DNA of 64,000 nucleotides, from assembly GCF_013032505.1 (NCBI RefSeq), contig NZ_WQCG01000008.1:123208-187207 (forward strand), given 5' to 3'. The translations under genes were made by a program, and so were the position numbers. Origin of the DNA: Ruegeria atlantica (lineage in GTDB: Bacteria > Pseudomonadota > Alphaproteobacteria > Rhodobacterales > Rhodobacteraceae). Each line of letters opens with the position of its first letter. The first letter of the stretch is position 1. The notes beneath the pieces were generated by a model. That model was not told the DNA's origin. It searched no databases and was given only the letters and a program-made list of their open reading frames with translations. Positions 9,097-17,008 of this stretch are shown here, one piece after another.

Positions 9097-9447
9097 TCAG
9101 CGCCGCCCTGCGGGGCGGTGAATGGGTGGTCGGGCCGCCGGTGGCCGTGCAACCGGTGGTCTTGGACGGTTCGGCGGTCGGGACACTGGCGGTCTGTTCG
9201 GTGGCTTGGCGATTGGCGGAACAGGACGCGCAGGTGGGCGTCCATCCGGCGGTCTGGGTCGATCCGGTCGGTCGATGTCGATATCCACGTCCACGTCGTG
9301 ATAGTAGTCGTTCCATAACATCGAGTCGTAGAAGGGGTCATACCCGTATCCCACTCCGACTGTGACGCCGTCACAGGCCGAAAGCGTCAGTGTGGCAGCA
9401 CCCAATCCCAGGGCAAGGGTTGCGCGTTTGATCAATTTGCGGGTCAT
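9097..9447 (-). CDS. Proline/arginine-rich lipoprotein
   Basis: 116 residues. A lipoprotein signal ends at C25 (TLSAC). A Gly/Tyr/Asp segment follows (residues 26-57, including the alternating run DVDVDIDID), and from residue 58 to the end almost every third residue is proline in RPP/KPP/RPA units. The basic, extended tail could span periplasm or bind an acidic surface, which is inference. It begins 10 bases after the stop of the secreted protein upstream on the same strand, so the two are an operon. Confidence 0.7.
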   Translation of the reverse strand: MTRKLIKRATLALGLGAATLTLSACDGVTVGVGYGYDPFYDSMLWNDYYHDVDVDIDIDRPDRPRPPDGRPPARPVPPIAKPPNRPPVSRPPNRPRPPVARPPAARPPIHRPAGRR

Positions 9448-9457
9448 GTGCGCCTCC

Positions 9458-10015
9458 TCACTGCAGGGACCGGAACGACGCGAATACGGCGTTCAGGTCG
9501 TCCACATAAGCTGGATCGGCGCCGTCGCGCAGGATCGCCACGGCAATGGCTACACGCCCCTTCGGTAAGTCGATCACCGAAACCGTAAAGTTAACACCAC
9601 GTCCTTCGCGATTGCCGGTCCCGCGAATAACCCGTGCGGGCAATCCGCCGATACGCGTCGTGGTGGTTTCGGACACAGTCGGGTCCTTGACCAGAAACCT
9701 GTCTATGTCTTCAAGATACCGCAGACCGCCATCGATCGAAGCTACGCCTGCCGGCGAAACAAAGCCCATCCAGACATTGTCGTCGGTAACAGGCCGCATC
9801 CCCATGACCCGGGCAACGGCGCGCGCGTCGCCCAGTTCGGTATCCTCAATTTCGCGCGGGCCGCCAGTGCGCAACGCCCAAAAGTCAGGCACGGAAAAGC
9901 CAAACAACGCGCGTCCATTGTCCGTGTAGGTAACCGGAGTGTCGGCTGACGCAGGCGTACCGCACAACCATAGCGAGGCGCAAACGGCGAGCGCCGAAGA
10001 AAATTGAATACGCAT
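9458..10015 (-). CDS. Secreted protein of unknown function
   Basis: 185 residues with a signal peptide ending near residue 24 (ASA|DT). The mature part has no recognised domain. It has a mixed alpha/beta look, with FGFSVPDFWALRTGGP near the start and a final AYVDDLNAVFASFRSL helix, reminiscent of small periplasmic proteins of the PsbP/LpqN-like fold, though I cannot confirm that. It is the first gene of a two-gene operon with the proline-rich lipoprotein. Confidence 0.7.
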   Translation of the reverse strand: MRIQFSSALAVCASLWLCGTPASADTPVTYTDNGRALFGFSVPDFWALRTGGPREIEDTELGDARAVARVMGMRPVTDDNVWMGFVSPAGVASIDGGLRYLEDIDRFLVKDPTVSETTTTRIGGLPARVIRGTGNREGRGVNFTVSVIDLPKGRVAIAVAILRDGADPAYVDDLNAVFASFRSLQ

Positions 10016-10094
10016 ATCTCAATAACCTGATGATTTCATTGAATGCAGATTGACCTGCTGTGACCCCTTTTGTCCAGCATTCCAATGTGCGGGC

Positions 10095-10131
10095 ACAAAA
10101 AAACCGCGCCAGGAAACCTCCGGGCGCGGTT
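10095..10131 (-). terminator. Terminator downstream of bioY
   Basis: On the reverse strand AACCGCGCC pairs with GGCGCGGTT (10123-10131 with 10102-10110) and is followed by a run of T (10095-10103 complement). It lies 26 bases past the bioY stop. Confidence 0.85.
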
Positions 10132-10156
10132 ATGTCAGATTTGACTTGGCTGGAGG

Positions 10157-10744
10157 TTACGAGCGCGCGTCGCCCACCAGTTTCCACAGGCCTGGGATCA
10201 GCAGTGCAGCCAGCACCAGCTTGATCGCGTCGCCCACCAAGAAGGGTGTCAGACCCCACTGCAGGATCGGTTGGTCCCATCCGTACAACTGACCCAGCCA
10301 CAGCAGACCAGGCAAGTAGATCACGACATTTGCCAGAACCAGAGCCAACGCCATCTTGCCGAACGAACGGTCCCAGCCGCGCGCGGCCAGTGCGCCCAGC
10401 AGAACAGTTGCCAGCAGGTAACCGACCAGATAGCCGCCGGTACCGCCCATCATGTAGGTCAGACCAAATTTCTCGGCCGAGGAACCTGCGAACACATCAA
10501 AGCCCAGCGCACCGATCAACAGGTAGCCCAGCATGGTGGCCAGACCCAGACGCGTGCCATAGGCGGTGCCAATGGTCAGCACGGCAAAGGTGCCCATCGT
10601 GATCGGAACAGGCCACATCGGGACCTTGATCTTTGCGGCAATTGCCAAAGCCAGAATACCCAGTGCCACCAGCACAACTTGTTTGACGCGCAGCGCGGTA
10701 CCTTCGCGCGGGCCAATCGCATTGGCCAGTACATTCGCATTCAT
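10157..10744 (-). CDS. bioY: Biotin transporter substrate-binding component BioY
   Basis: 195 residues, about six membrane helices. The start chosen (MNANVLANAIG) has GGAG 8 bases upstream; a GTG eight codons earlier overlaps that site. PMWPVPITMGTFAVL and GGTGGYLVGYLLA are the conserved biotin S-component blocks. BioY binds biotin with high affinity and works alone or with an ECF module; no bioM/bioN is adjacent. No BioR-type box is evident in the short upstream gap, so it may be transcribed from the two genes before it. Confidence 0.93.
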   Translation of the reverse strand: MNANVLANAIGPREGTALRVKQVVLVALGILALAIAAKIKVPMWPVPITMGTFAVLTIGTAYGTRLGLATMLGYLLIGALGFDVFAGSSAEKFGLTYMMGGTGGYLVGYLLATVLLGALAARGWDRSFGKMALALVLANVVIYLPGLLWLGQLYGWDQPILQWGLTPFLVGDAIKLVLAALLIPGLWKLVGDARS

Positions 10745-10812
10745 TTTTGCATCTCCACCTTTTTGCACACGCAGAAATGCCCGCTTAGAGGACAGACTGC
10801 AACATGATTACG

Positions 10813-11235
10813 CTATCTTAAACGATATTCAGTGCTCATTTCATATGATTTTCTGGGGCCCGAGACGATCCAGCGCACTGACCAGACCGGCCATGCCGAA
10901 AAATCGTAGACGGCATCATAGCTATCAGGCGGGCAATCGTGATGGTCAGACGCATGTGCCTGCCCCAGTTCCAGCTGATGAAAATAGCGGCCGTCGTCAA
11001 AGTGAATGGCAATCGCCCTGCCCGCCTTGTGCCACAAGTATTTACGCGTGCCTTTCATCTCGGCCTGACCCGGCACACGCAGCGTGACCTCTTCATCATA
11101 GATCAAACCATCTTCAGTCGGACGCAAAACCGCTAGCCCATCGGCCTGCACCACCTGCCCGGCCTGTGCATCCCGAATGGTCCGGTTCAGGCTCCAATTT
11201 CCTTCAAAATCGGACAGGTTTTTCGGCAAGTTCAT
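10813..11235 (-). CDS. DUF6314 family protein
   Basis: 140 residues. It has the profile of a small calycin-like barrel: FEGNWSLNRTIRD at the start, alternating strands, HKAGRAIAIHFDDGRYFH in the middle, and a terminal block HHDCPPDSYDAVYDF...WSVRWIVSGPRKSYEMSTEYRL. This matches DUF6314 as I know it; no function is established. Its ATG overlaps the stop of the preceding gene (ATGA), and it is followed after 68 bases by bioY. Confidence 0.75.
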   Translation of the reverse strand: MNLPKNLSDFEGNWSLNRTIRDAQAGQVVQADGLAVLRPTEDGLIYDEEVTLRVPGQAEMKGTRKYLWHKAGRAIAIHFDDGRYFHQLELGQAHASDHHDCPPDSYDAVYDFSAWPVWSVRWIVSGPRKSYEMSTEYRLR

Positions 11236-11564
11236 TCGACGATTGTCCCGTCGGTTGTGCCCCCATTATCATCTATGAAGCGGATCACATCATCCCTTTG
11301 CTGCACATCATAGCAGGCCCACAGGTCGGAAGGTGGCCAGAGCGAGCAATAGCGATCCCCCTGCACCGCCCAACGACCCGCGCTCGGACCGCCTGAAAAG
11401 TACTGCGTCAGCATCGTATCGTCGAAAGTCTGCGAGATACCTTCCCCGTAATCGAGTTTCTGCCCGGTCAATACCGACAGAATCTCGTCACCCGTCAGCG
11501 TTCTGAACTCTTCCGCCGCCAGAAAACCCGGCCAAAGGGCTAAAATCAGGGCAAACCGTCTCAT
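11232..11564 (-). CDS. Small secreted protein, unknown
   Basis: 110 residues starting MRRFALILALWPGFLAAEE, a signal peptide cut near residue 17. The mature part has FRTLTGDEILSVLTGQKLDY, then DRYCSLWPPSDLWACYDV with two cysteines that could pair. Such short periplasmic proteins are common in roseobacters without an assigned role. A longer frame begins at 11663 inside the purB promoter area and is rejected. It is translationally coupled to the DUF6314 gene. Confidence 0.7.
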   Translation of the reverse strand: MRRFALILALWPGFLAAEEFRTLTGDEILSVLTGQKLDYGEGISQTFDDTMLTQYFSGGPSAGRWAVQGDRYCSLWPPSDLWACYDVQQRDDVIRFIDDNGGTTDGTIVE

Positions 11565-11653
11565 CTTTGCACTCGCGCCTTGTTCCTTTGCTTGCGCGGG
11601 TTTAAACCCCGCCGCAACGCCTCCTGCCAAATCACAATAAGGTGCCGCTGCCA

Positions 11654-12958
11654 ATGATTCCACGCTATTCCCGCCCCGATATGGTCGCCATCTGGTCGCC
11701 CGAGTCCAAGTTTCGCATCTGGTTCGAGATTGAGGCCCATGCCTGCGACGCGATGGCCAATCTGGGCGTGATCCCGCGTGAAAACGCGGAGGCCGTCTGG
11801 AAGGCTAAGGATGTAGAATTCGACGTTGCTCGCATTGATGAAATCGAAGCGGTCACCAAGCATGACGTCATCGCGTTCCTGACCCATCTGGCCGAACATG
11901 TTGGCAGCGAAGAAGCCCGTTTTGTGCATCAAGGCATGACCAGTTCGGATGTTCTGGACACTTGCTTCAACGTTCAACTGACCCGCGCCGCCGATCTGCT
12001 GATCGCAGACCTCGAAGGTCTGTTGGCTGCTCTGAAGCGCCGCGCATTCGAACACAAGGACACAGTCCGCATCGGCCGCAGCCACGGCATCCACGCCGAA
12101 CCCACCACCATGGGTCTGACCTTTGCCCGCTTTTACGCCGAGATGGACCGCAACCTGTCCCGGATGCGCGATGCGCGCGCGGAAGTTGCAACCGGTGCAA
12201 TTAGCGGCGCGGTTGGCACTTTTGCTAACATCGACCCCCGTGTGGAAGAGCATGTCTGCGACCAGTTGGGTTTGGTTCCTGAACCGATTAGCACACAAGT
12301 CATTCCGCGCGACCGCCACGCGGCTTTCTTTGCCACGCTTGGCGTCATCGCCAGCAGCATCGAAAACATCGCCATCGAAATCCGCCACATGCAGCGGACA
12401 GAGGTGTTGGAGGGGGCCGAGTTCTTCTCGATGGGTCAGAAGGGCTCGTCTGCCATGCCCCACAAGAAAAACCCGGTCCTGACCGAGAACCTGACCGGGC
12501 TTGCGCGTATGGTGCGCGCAGCAGCGATCCCGGCGATGGAAAACGTGGCGCTCTGGCATGAACGCGATATCTCGCATTCTTCGGTTGAACGCATGATTGG
12601 GCCGGATGCCACTATCACGCTGGACTTTGCTCTGGCCCGACTGACTGGCGTCATAGACAAAATGCTGATCTTTCCCGAGAACATGATCGAGAATATGAAC
12701 AAGTTTCCCGGCCTGGTAATGAGCCAGCGGGTTCTGCTGGCACTGACACAGGCAGGTGTCAGCCGTGAAGACGCCTATTCCATGGTCCAGCGCAACGCAC
12801 TGAAAGTCTGGGAACACCGCACCGATTTCAAAGAGGAATTGCTGGGAGATCCCGACGTCACCGCCGCGCTGAGCCCGGAAGAAATCGAAGAGAAATTCGA
12901 TCTGGGCTATCACACCAAACACGTCGACACGATCTTCGCCCGTGTATTTGGCGAATAG
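11654..12958 (+). CDS. purB: Adenylosuccinate lyase
   Basis: 434 residues. It acts twice in purine synthesis, splitting SAICAR and adenylosuccinate to release fumarate. The superfamily signature GSSAMPHKKNP is present with its flexible serine loop; GRSHGIHAEPTTMG and TSSDVLDT mark the other two active-site regions. AAGGTG precedes the ATG; a GTG four codons upstream is a less likely start. It is divergent from the small secreted gene with 89 bases between. Confidence 0.97.
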   Translation: MIPRYSRPDMVAIWSPESKFRIWFEIEAHACDAMANLGVIPRENAEAVWKAKDVEFDVARIDEIEAVTKHDVIAFLTHLAEHVGSEEARFVHQGMTSSDVLDTCFNVQLTRAADLLIADLEGLLAALKRRAFEHKDTVRIGRSHGIHAEPTTMGLTFARFYAEMDRNLSRMRDARAEVATGAISGAVGTFANIDPRVEEHVCDQLGLVPEPISTQVIPRDRHAAFFATLGVIASSIENIAIEIRHMQRTEVLEGAEFFSMGQKGSSAMPHKKNPVLTENLTGLARMVRAAAIPAMENVALWHERDISHSSVERMIGPDATITLDFALARLTGVIDKMLIFPENMIENMNKFPGLVMSQRVLLALTQAGVSREDAYSMVQRNALKVWEHRTDFKEELLGDPDVTAALSPEEIEEKFDLGYHTKHVDTIFARVFGE

Positions 12959-12983
12959 CCCAATCTGATCAGTTGGTTCGCAG

Positions 12984-13017
12984 GGCCCGGATCGCAGGAC
13001 GCGTTCCGGGCCTTGGT
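12984..13017 (+). terminator. Possible purB terminator
   Basis: GGCCCGG (12984-12990) can pair with CCGGGCC (13006-13012) around a 15-base loop, followed by a poor T stretch (TTGGTGTTTT). It is the only candidate between purB and the next gene. Confidence 0.4.
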
Positions 13018-13079
13018 GTTTTGCCAGACGGGTCAAAACAAGCTATGATGTAGGTGTAAATCCGGACAGGAGAAACACG

Positions 13080-13232
13080 ATGATCCGTACTCTGATTTGT
13101 GCTTTGGCCCTTAGTTGCTCAGCCTCCGTTGCATTGGCCTGTAGTGGTCATTCCAAGCAAACTCAGTCCTGCGCACCAGGTTCGGTATGGGATGCTGAAA
13201 CTCAAACCTGCGCCAAAATTACGAACAGCTGA
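13080..13232 (+). CDS. 50-residue secreted cysteine-module protein
   Basis: A short gene: ATG with ACAGGAG 7 bases upstream, signal peptide (about residues 1-20, ending ALA), then a mature part of about 30 residues. That part holds CAPGSVWDAETQTC, a 14-residue two-cysteine module, with one further cysteine near the mature N-terminus. The same module spacing occurs in the next gene. Small proteins of this kind sit near purB in other roseobacters as I recall, but no function is known. Confidence 0.7.
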   Translation: MIRTLICALALSCSASVALACSGHSKQTQSCAPGSVWDAETQTCAKITNS

Positions 13233-13336
13233 GAAAATTTTTTCCCATTTGTGAATAAACGCGAGCCTTCGGTTGTTAGCTTTTGAGAAGAACGCACTAT
13301 GCTTTCTGTAAGCAGCCCTGACAACGGAGTAGGAAA

Positions 13337-13876
13337 ATGCGCCTAGTACTCGCTTCAACGATCGCCCTTCAGGCCTTTGCATTCGCGCCGGTCGCGATCG
13401 CCGCTGGTGGTGACAGCAACCCGCCAAAGCCAACCAACACGACAAAGAAGTGTCTATTCGGTCGAGTTTATGACAAAGACGCCGGACGGTGCGTGAAGCC
13501 GAACCAGAGCAACTTTACGCAGGACGAACTGTATGACGCCGTGCGTGAACTGGCCTATGACGGGCAGTTAGAGAACGCACAGGACATCCTGCGCATTATG
13601 GATCAAGACGATGATCGCGTTTTGACCTATTGGGGCTTCACATACCGCAAAATGGGTGAGCTTGACCTGGCAAATGCCTTTTATTCGAACGCTATTAAGG
13701 CAAATCCCGACAACATTCTGGCGCGCAGCTATATGGGCCAGGGCTTTGTCACCGAAGGCAAAACCGATCTTGCCATCGCCCAGTGGCGCGAGATCAAGGC
13801 GCGCGGCGGAGAAGGCACCTGGGCCGAAGCGTCTCTGCGCGAGGCGATCCGCACCGGGCTGACTTACAGCTACTAA
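13337..13876 (+). CDS. Secreted TPR-repeat protein with N-terminal cysteine module
   Basis: 179 residues. The signal peptide ends near residue 22 (AIA|AGG). The mature N-terminus is a Pro/Thr linker followed by CLFGRVYDKDAGRC (the module also seen in the 50-residue protein upstream). Residues about 55-160 form two to three tetratricopeptide units (YDAVRELAYDGQLENAQDIL, YWGFTYRKMGELDLANAFY, ARSYMGQGFVTEGKTDLAIA). A periplasmic protein-binding role is likely; the partner is unknown. GGAGTAGGA precedes the ATG. Confidence 0.82.
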   Translation: MRLVLASTIALQAFAFAPVAIAAGGDSNPPKPTNTTKKCLFGRVYDKDAGRCVKPNQSNFTQDELYDAVRELAYDGQLENAQDILRIMDQDDDRVLTYWGFTYRKMGELDLANAFYSNAIKANPDNILARSYMGQGFVTEGKTDLAIAQWREIKARGGEGTWAEASLREAIRTGLTYSY

Positions 13877-13944
13877 GCTTCAGTCTTTCTTTACCCGACT
13901 CTCCGTAATCTGCCTGTGGAACAGAATCTTGGCACCACAGGCAG

Positions 13945-15036
13945 ATGCAGGACACAAACACTTTGGTTCAACTGGCACCGGGGACCTCGACACCCGCCGC
14001 CGACGATCAGAACGACGCGCCTCGCGTCGTCCCCAAGGCGCTGAGCAGTCGACAAAAAGCCGCTGTGGTTGTGCGCCTTTTGTTGAATGAAGGCGCAGAT
14101 ATCCCGCTGGAAGAACTGCCCGATGACTTGCAGGAAAAGCTAACTCATCAACTGGGTCAAATGGGTCTTGTAGATCGCGTCACGCTGGCCTCCGTTGCAC
14201 ATGAATTTGCGGAAGCGCTGGACAGTCTCGGCCTGTCATTTCCACACGGGTTGGCCGGTGCGCTTGACGCAGTCAGCGATAGGATCACACCGGCAACAGC
14301 GGCCCGGTTACGGAAAGAAGCCGGGGTACGTCAGATCGGAGATCCGTGGCAACGACTGCGGGAAATCCCGACCGAAGATCTAGCCACCATTGCTCTGGCC
14401 GAAAGCACTGAAATTGCGGCGGTGATGTTGTCCAAGCTAGAAACCGCGAATGCCGCGCAACTTCTGGGTCACCTGCCCGGCCCGGTCGCACGCCGCATCA
14501 CCTATGCAGTTTCGAAAACCGCTAACATCACGCCGGAAGCTGTCGAGCGAATTGGCTGGTCGCTGGCCGCTCAGCTTGATCGGCGCCCGACCACCGCCTT
14601 TTCCGATGGCCCCGGTGTCCGAGTCGGCGCGATCTTAAACCAGTCCGCTGCGGCAACGCGAGAAGGCTTATTGAAGGCTCTGGACGAGGAAGACACCGAT
14701 TTCGCTGCCCTCGTACGCCGATCGATCTTTACCTTCGCCCATATCCCGGCCCGCATTTTGCCTCGCGACGTGCCAGCGGTTCTGCGGGGGGTGGATCAGG
14801 CTGACCTCGTCACCGCTTTGGCCGGTGCCACAGCCGAGGATGACAAGGCTGCGGTCGATTTTCTGCTGTCCAACATGTCGACGCGCATGGCGGATAACCT
14901 GCGTGAAGAAATCACCGAGCGCGACAAGGTGAAACTGTCCGAGGCCGAGGAAGCGATGACGCTTGTAGTTGGCGCAATTCGTGCGCTGGTCGACGAGGGC
15001 GCAATACCGCTGATTGAAGAGGATAGCGAAGAGTGA
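13945..15036 (+). CDS. fliG: Flagellar motor switch protein FliG
   Basis: 363 residues. FliG forms the C-ring layer that touches the stator and generates torque. The N-terminal 30 residues are a variable tail; LSSRQKAAVVVRLLLNEGA opens the FliG-N domain. Near the end NMSTRMADNLREEI and VKLSEAEEAMTLVV match the torque-generating FliG-C domain. The usual FEDLV...LDDR stretch is here FTFAHIPARILPRD, so the charged surface differs from E. coli. No other flagellar gene is in the window, so it stands away from fliF/fliH/fliM. Confidence 0.85.
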   Translation: MQDTNTLVQLAPGTSTPAADDQNDAPRVVPKALSSRQKAAVVVRLLLNEGADIPLEELPDDLQEKLTHQLGQMGLVDRVTLASVAHEFAEALDSLGLSFPHGLAGALDAVSDRITPATAARLRKEAGVRQIGDPWQRLREIPTEDLATIALAESTEIAAVMLSKLETANAAQLLGHLPGPVARRITYAVSKTANITPEAVERIGWSLAAQLDRRPTTAFSDGPGVRVGAILNQSAAATREGLLKALDEEDTDFAALVRRSIFTFAHIPARILPRDVPAVLRGVDQADLVTALAGATAEDDKAAVDFLLSNMSTRMADNLREEITERDKVKLSEAEEAMTLVVGAIRALVDEGAIPLIEEDSEE

Positions 15037-15151
15037 CTGGCAAGCGTGATCAGGCGTGCCCGGGCCCGGCCTAGTTTTGCAACGCTTGTGGTTGCGGATT
15101 GTGCCTTGTATGTCTTGCCCGGCAAATCGCAACAGCCGGTGAGACCTATTC

Positions 15152-16075
15152 ATGCCCGTCGAAAAGTCGGAACTAAGCCGCGCAGCGCTTAGAAAATACT
15201 ACATCACTGGATTGTTCATGAAGGGCGTTATCGGGGCCATGCGTTTGCTGCCCTATGAAACACGACTAAAAACCATGGGTGCAATCGCGCGTGGGCTTTC
15301 ACCGATGATCGGCTTCACCACACGCGTGCGCAACAATCTGAAACTAACCTGCCCGGACCTGTCAGAGGCGGAAGTCAAAAGAATCTGCAGCGCCGTTCCC
15401 GACAATGCTGGCCGCGCGATCATGGAGCATTTTTCGCCCGAAGGTTTCACCCAGCGTCAGAGCACGGCAAAAGTAAGTGGTTCGGGTGTTGCGGCATTTG
15501 ACGCCGCTGTGGCAGACGGGCGCCCCATCATGATGATCACCGCCCATTTTGGACACTATCTGGCCGCACGTATTGCCTTGCAGGAACGCAGTGGTCGCCC
15601 GATTGGGTGCCTTTATCGCCGTATGGCGAACCCTTACTTCAACGACATGTATGTTGAAGCGTTCCACAAAACCGGCTCGCCGATGTTCGAACAAGGACGT
15701 CGTGGGATGGTTGAAATGGTCCGCTCACTCAAGAAAAACGGGATCATCGCGATCGTGTCTGATCTGCATGCCCATGGCGGGGAAGAGTTGACATTCTTCG
15801 GCAAGCCCGCCGTGACCTCGGTTCTGAACGCAGAACTGGCTATGAAGTACAATGCCGTCCTGATCCCGTGCTACGCGGTGCGCCAACCCAATGGTGTGGA
15901 TTTTGAAATCGTGCTGCACGATCCGGTGCCGCATACAGACCCCAAAACCATGACCCAGTTCACCAATGATGATCTTGAGGCCATGGTTAGACAACATATG
16001 GGCCAGTGGTTCTGGATTCACCGACGCTGGAAAGCCTGGAATGGTCTGGGAGTTCAGCCCGAGGATATGCCCTAA
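15152..16075 (+). CDS. Lysophospholipid/Kdo-lipid acyltransferase (LpxL/HtrB family)
   Basis: 307 residues. The LpxL superfamily pattern is clear: a basic N-terminal membrane-binding segment, TAHFGHYLAARIA (catalytic His with a downstream acceptor motif), LYRRMANPYF, VSDLHAHGGEELTFFGKPA, and the C-terminal signature QWFWIHRRWK. These inner-membrane enzymes add secondary acyl chains to lipid A, or in some roseobacters acylate other lipids. Which one this is cannot be told from sequence alone. Its stop abuts the stop of the convergent DUF1223 gene. Confidence 0.88.
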   Translation: MPVEKSELSRAALRKYYITGLFMKGVIGAMRLLPYETRLKTMGAIARGLSPMIGFTTRVRNNLKLTCPDLSEAEVKRICSAVPDNAGRAIMEHFSPEGFTQRQSTAKVSGSGVAAFDAAVADGRPIMMITAHFGHYLAARIALQERSGRPIGCLYRRMANPYFNDMYVEAFHKTGSPMFEQGRRGMVEMVRSLKKNGIIAIVSDLHAHGGEELTFFGKPAVTSVLNAELAMKYNAVLIPCYAVRQPNGVDFEIVLHDPVPHTDPKTMTQFTNDDLEAMVRQHMGQWFWIHRRWKAWNGLGVQPEDMP

Positions 16076-16777
16076 TTACCTGACCTTAGTGGCGGCCACT
16101 ATGGGGCCGTGCCCTTCCCTTTGCACCAGGACGACGGCCGGCAAATCCGCATCTACGGCCACTGAAAACGCCTGAGGCGCAACGCCATCCCATTGACCTG
16201 CCGTATACCAGGCCTCGACAACATTCGCATAATCCAGTTCATGTCCGGCCAACTCTCCGCGTCGGATTGAGGCGTGGCGCATAGGCGAGTACTGAACGAC
16301 GCGGATGTCGTAGGTTTCTCCGGCCGGCAACTCGACCGGCATCACATCGACCGACACATCATTGCCTGAGCGAACGGCCGTCACGGACGCCTGAGGGGCT
16401 GCCTTGATATGCGCGTTGATCAGGCGATCCAATTCCCGCGCTTGCGCGCCGACCACATCCTGCTGCCCGTTTACCACCATCTGCGGAGTATAGATCATCG
16501 ACCGACCACCTTCCCGCGCATAGGTGCGCTGACGCAAGGTGTGATCCGGTTTTGCATATTCGTCCTTCCACCCGATGTAATCCCAGTAATCCACGTGCAG
16601 TGCCAGACCGATCACATCGTCGCGTTTGGCCAAATCGTGCATGAGCCGATCAGCGGGCGGACAGGATGAACAGCCCTGAGACGTGAAAAGCTCAACGACA
16701 ACCGGGTCACCTTCTGCAATGGCCGCGGTGGTCAAAAAAAAGGAAATAAGCGCTGTTGCACGAATGGATTTCAACAT
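16076..16777 (-). CDS. DUF1223 thioredoxin-fold secreted protein
   Basis: 233 residues, starting MLKSIRATALISFF with a signal peptide (about 1-22). The mature protein opens with VVVELFTSQGCSSCPPADR, a CxxC in thioredoxin position, and continues with ALHVDYWDYIGWKD and YTPQMVVNGQ, diagnostic of DUF1223. It is a predicted periplasmic redox protein; its substrate is unknown. The longer frame starting 16 codons upstream lacks a signal-like N-terminus and is rejected. Confidence 0.88.
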   Translation of the reverse strand: MLKSIRATALISFFLTTAAIAEGDPVVVELFTSQGCSSCPPADRLMHDLAKRDDVIGLALHVDYWDYIGWKDEYAKPDHTLRQRTYAREGGRSMIYTPQMVVNGQQDVVGAQARELDRLINAHIKAAPQASVTAVRSGNDVSVDVMPVELPAGETYDIRVVQYSPMRHASIRRGELAGHELDYANVVEAWYTAGQWDGVAPQAFSVAVDADLPAVVLVQREGHGPIVAATKVR

Positions 16778-17008
16778 TACAGGTCTCGGGCCTTTGACTG
16801 GATGTACTGTCCGGTCTAAACGCAAGCCCGATCAACCTCCAATCAACGTTTCTTGAGACATGCGACCATCGCGCCTCTTAAAATCTGTGTGCAATGGTAT
16901 ACATCACTCAGCAAGCTCACCGCCTTGGTCCTTGAATCAAAGGCTTTGGTGATGCAGATAACTATTAGCGAATCCCGGGACCTAAGTCATTTCAGAGGGA
17001 GGCCACAG

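Noticed and set aside
9097..9330. DNA repeats suggestive of a CRISPR-like array
   Set aside because: The periodicity is codon-level proline-arginine coding, with no conserved repeat and no unique spacers.
11561..13036. Reverse-strand open frame of 491 codons over purB
   Set aside because: Shadow of purB; product shows no family and the His/Gln-rich composition of an antisense read.
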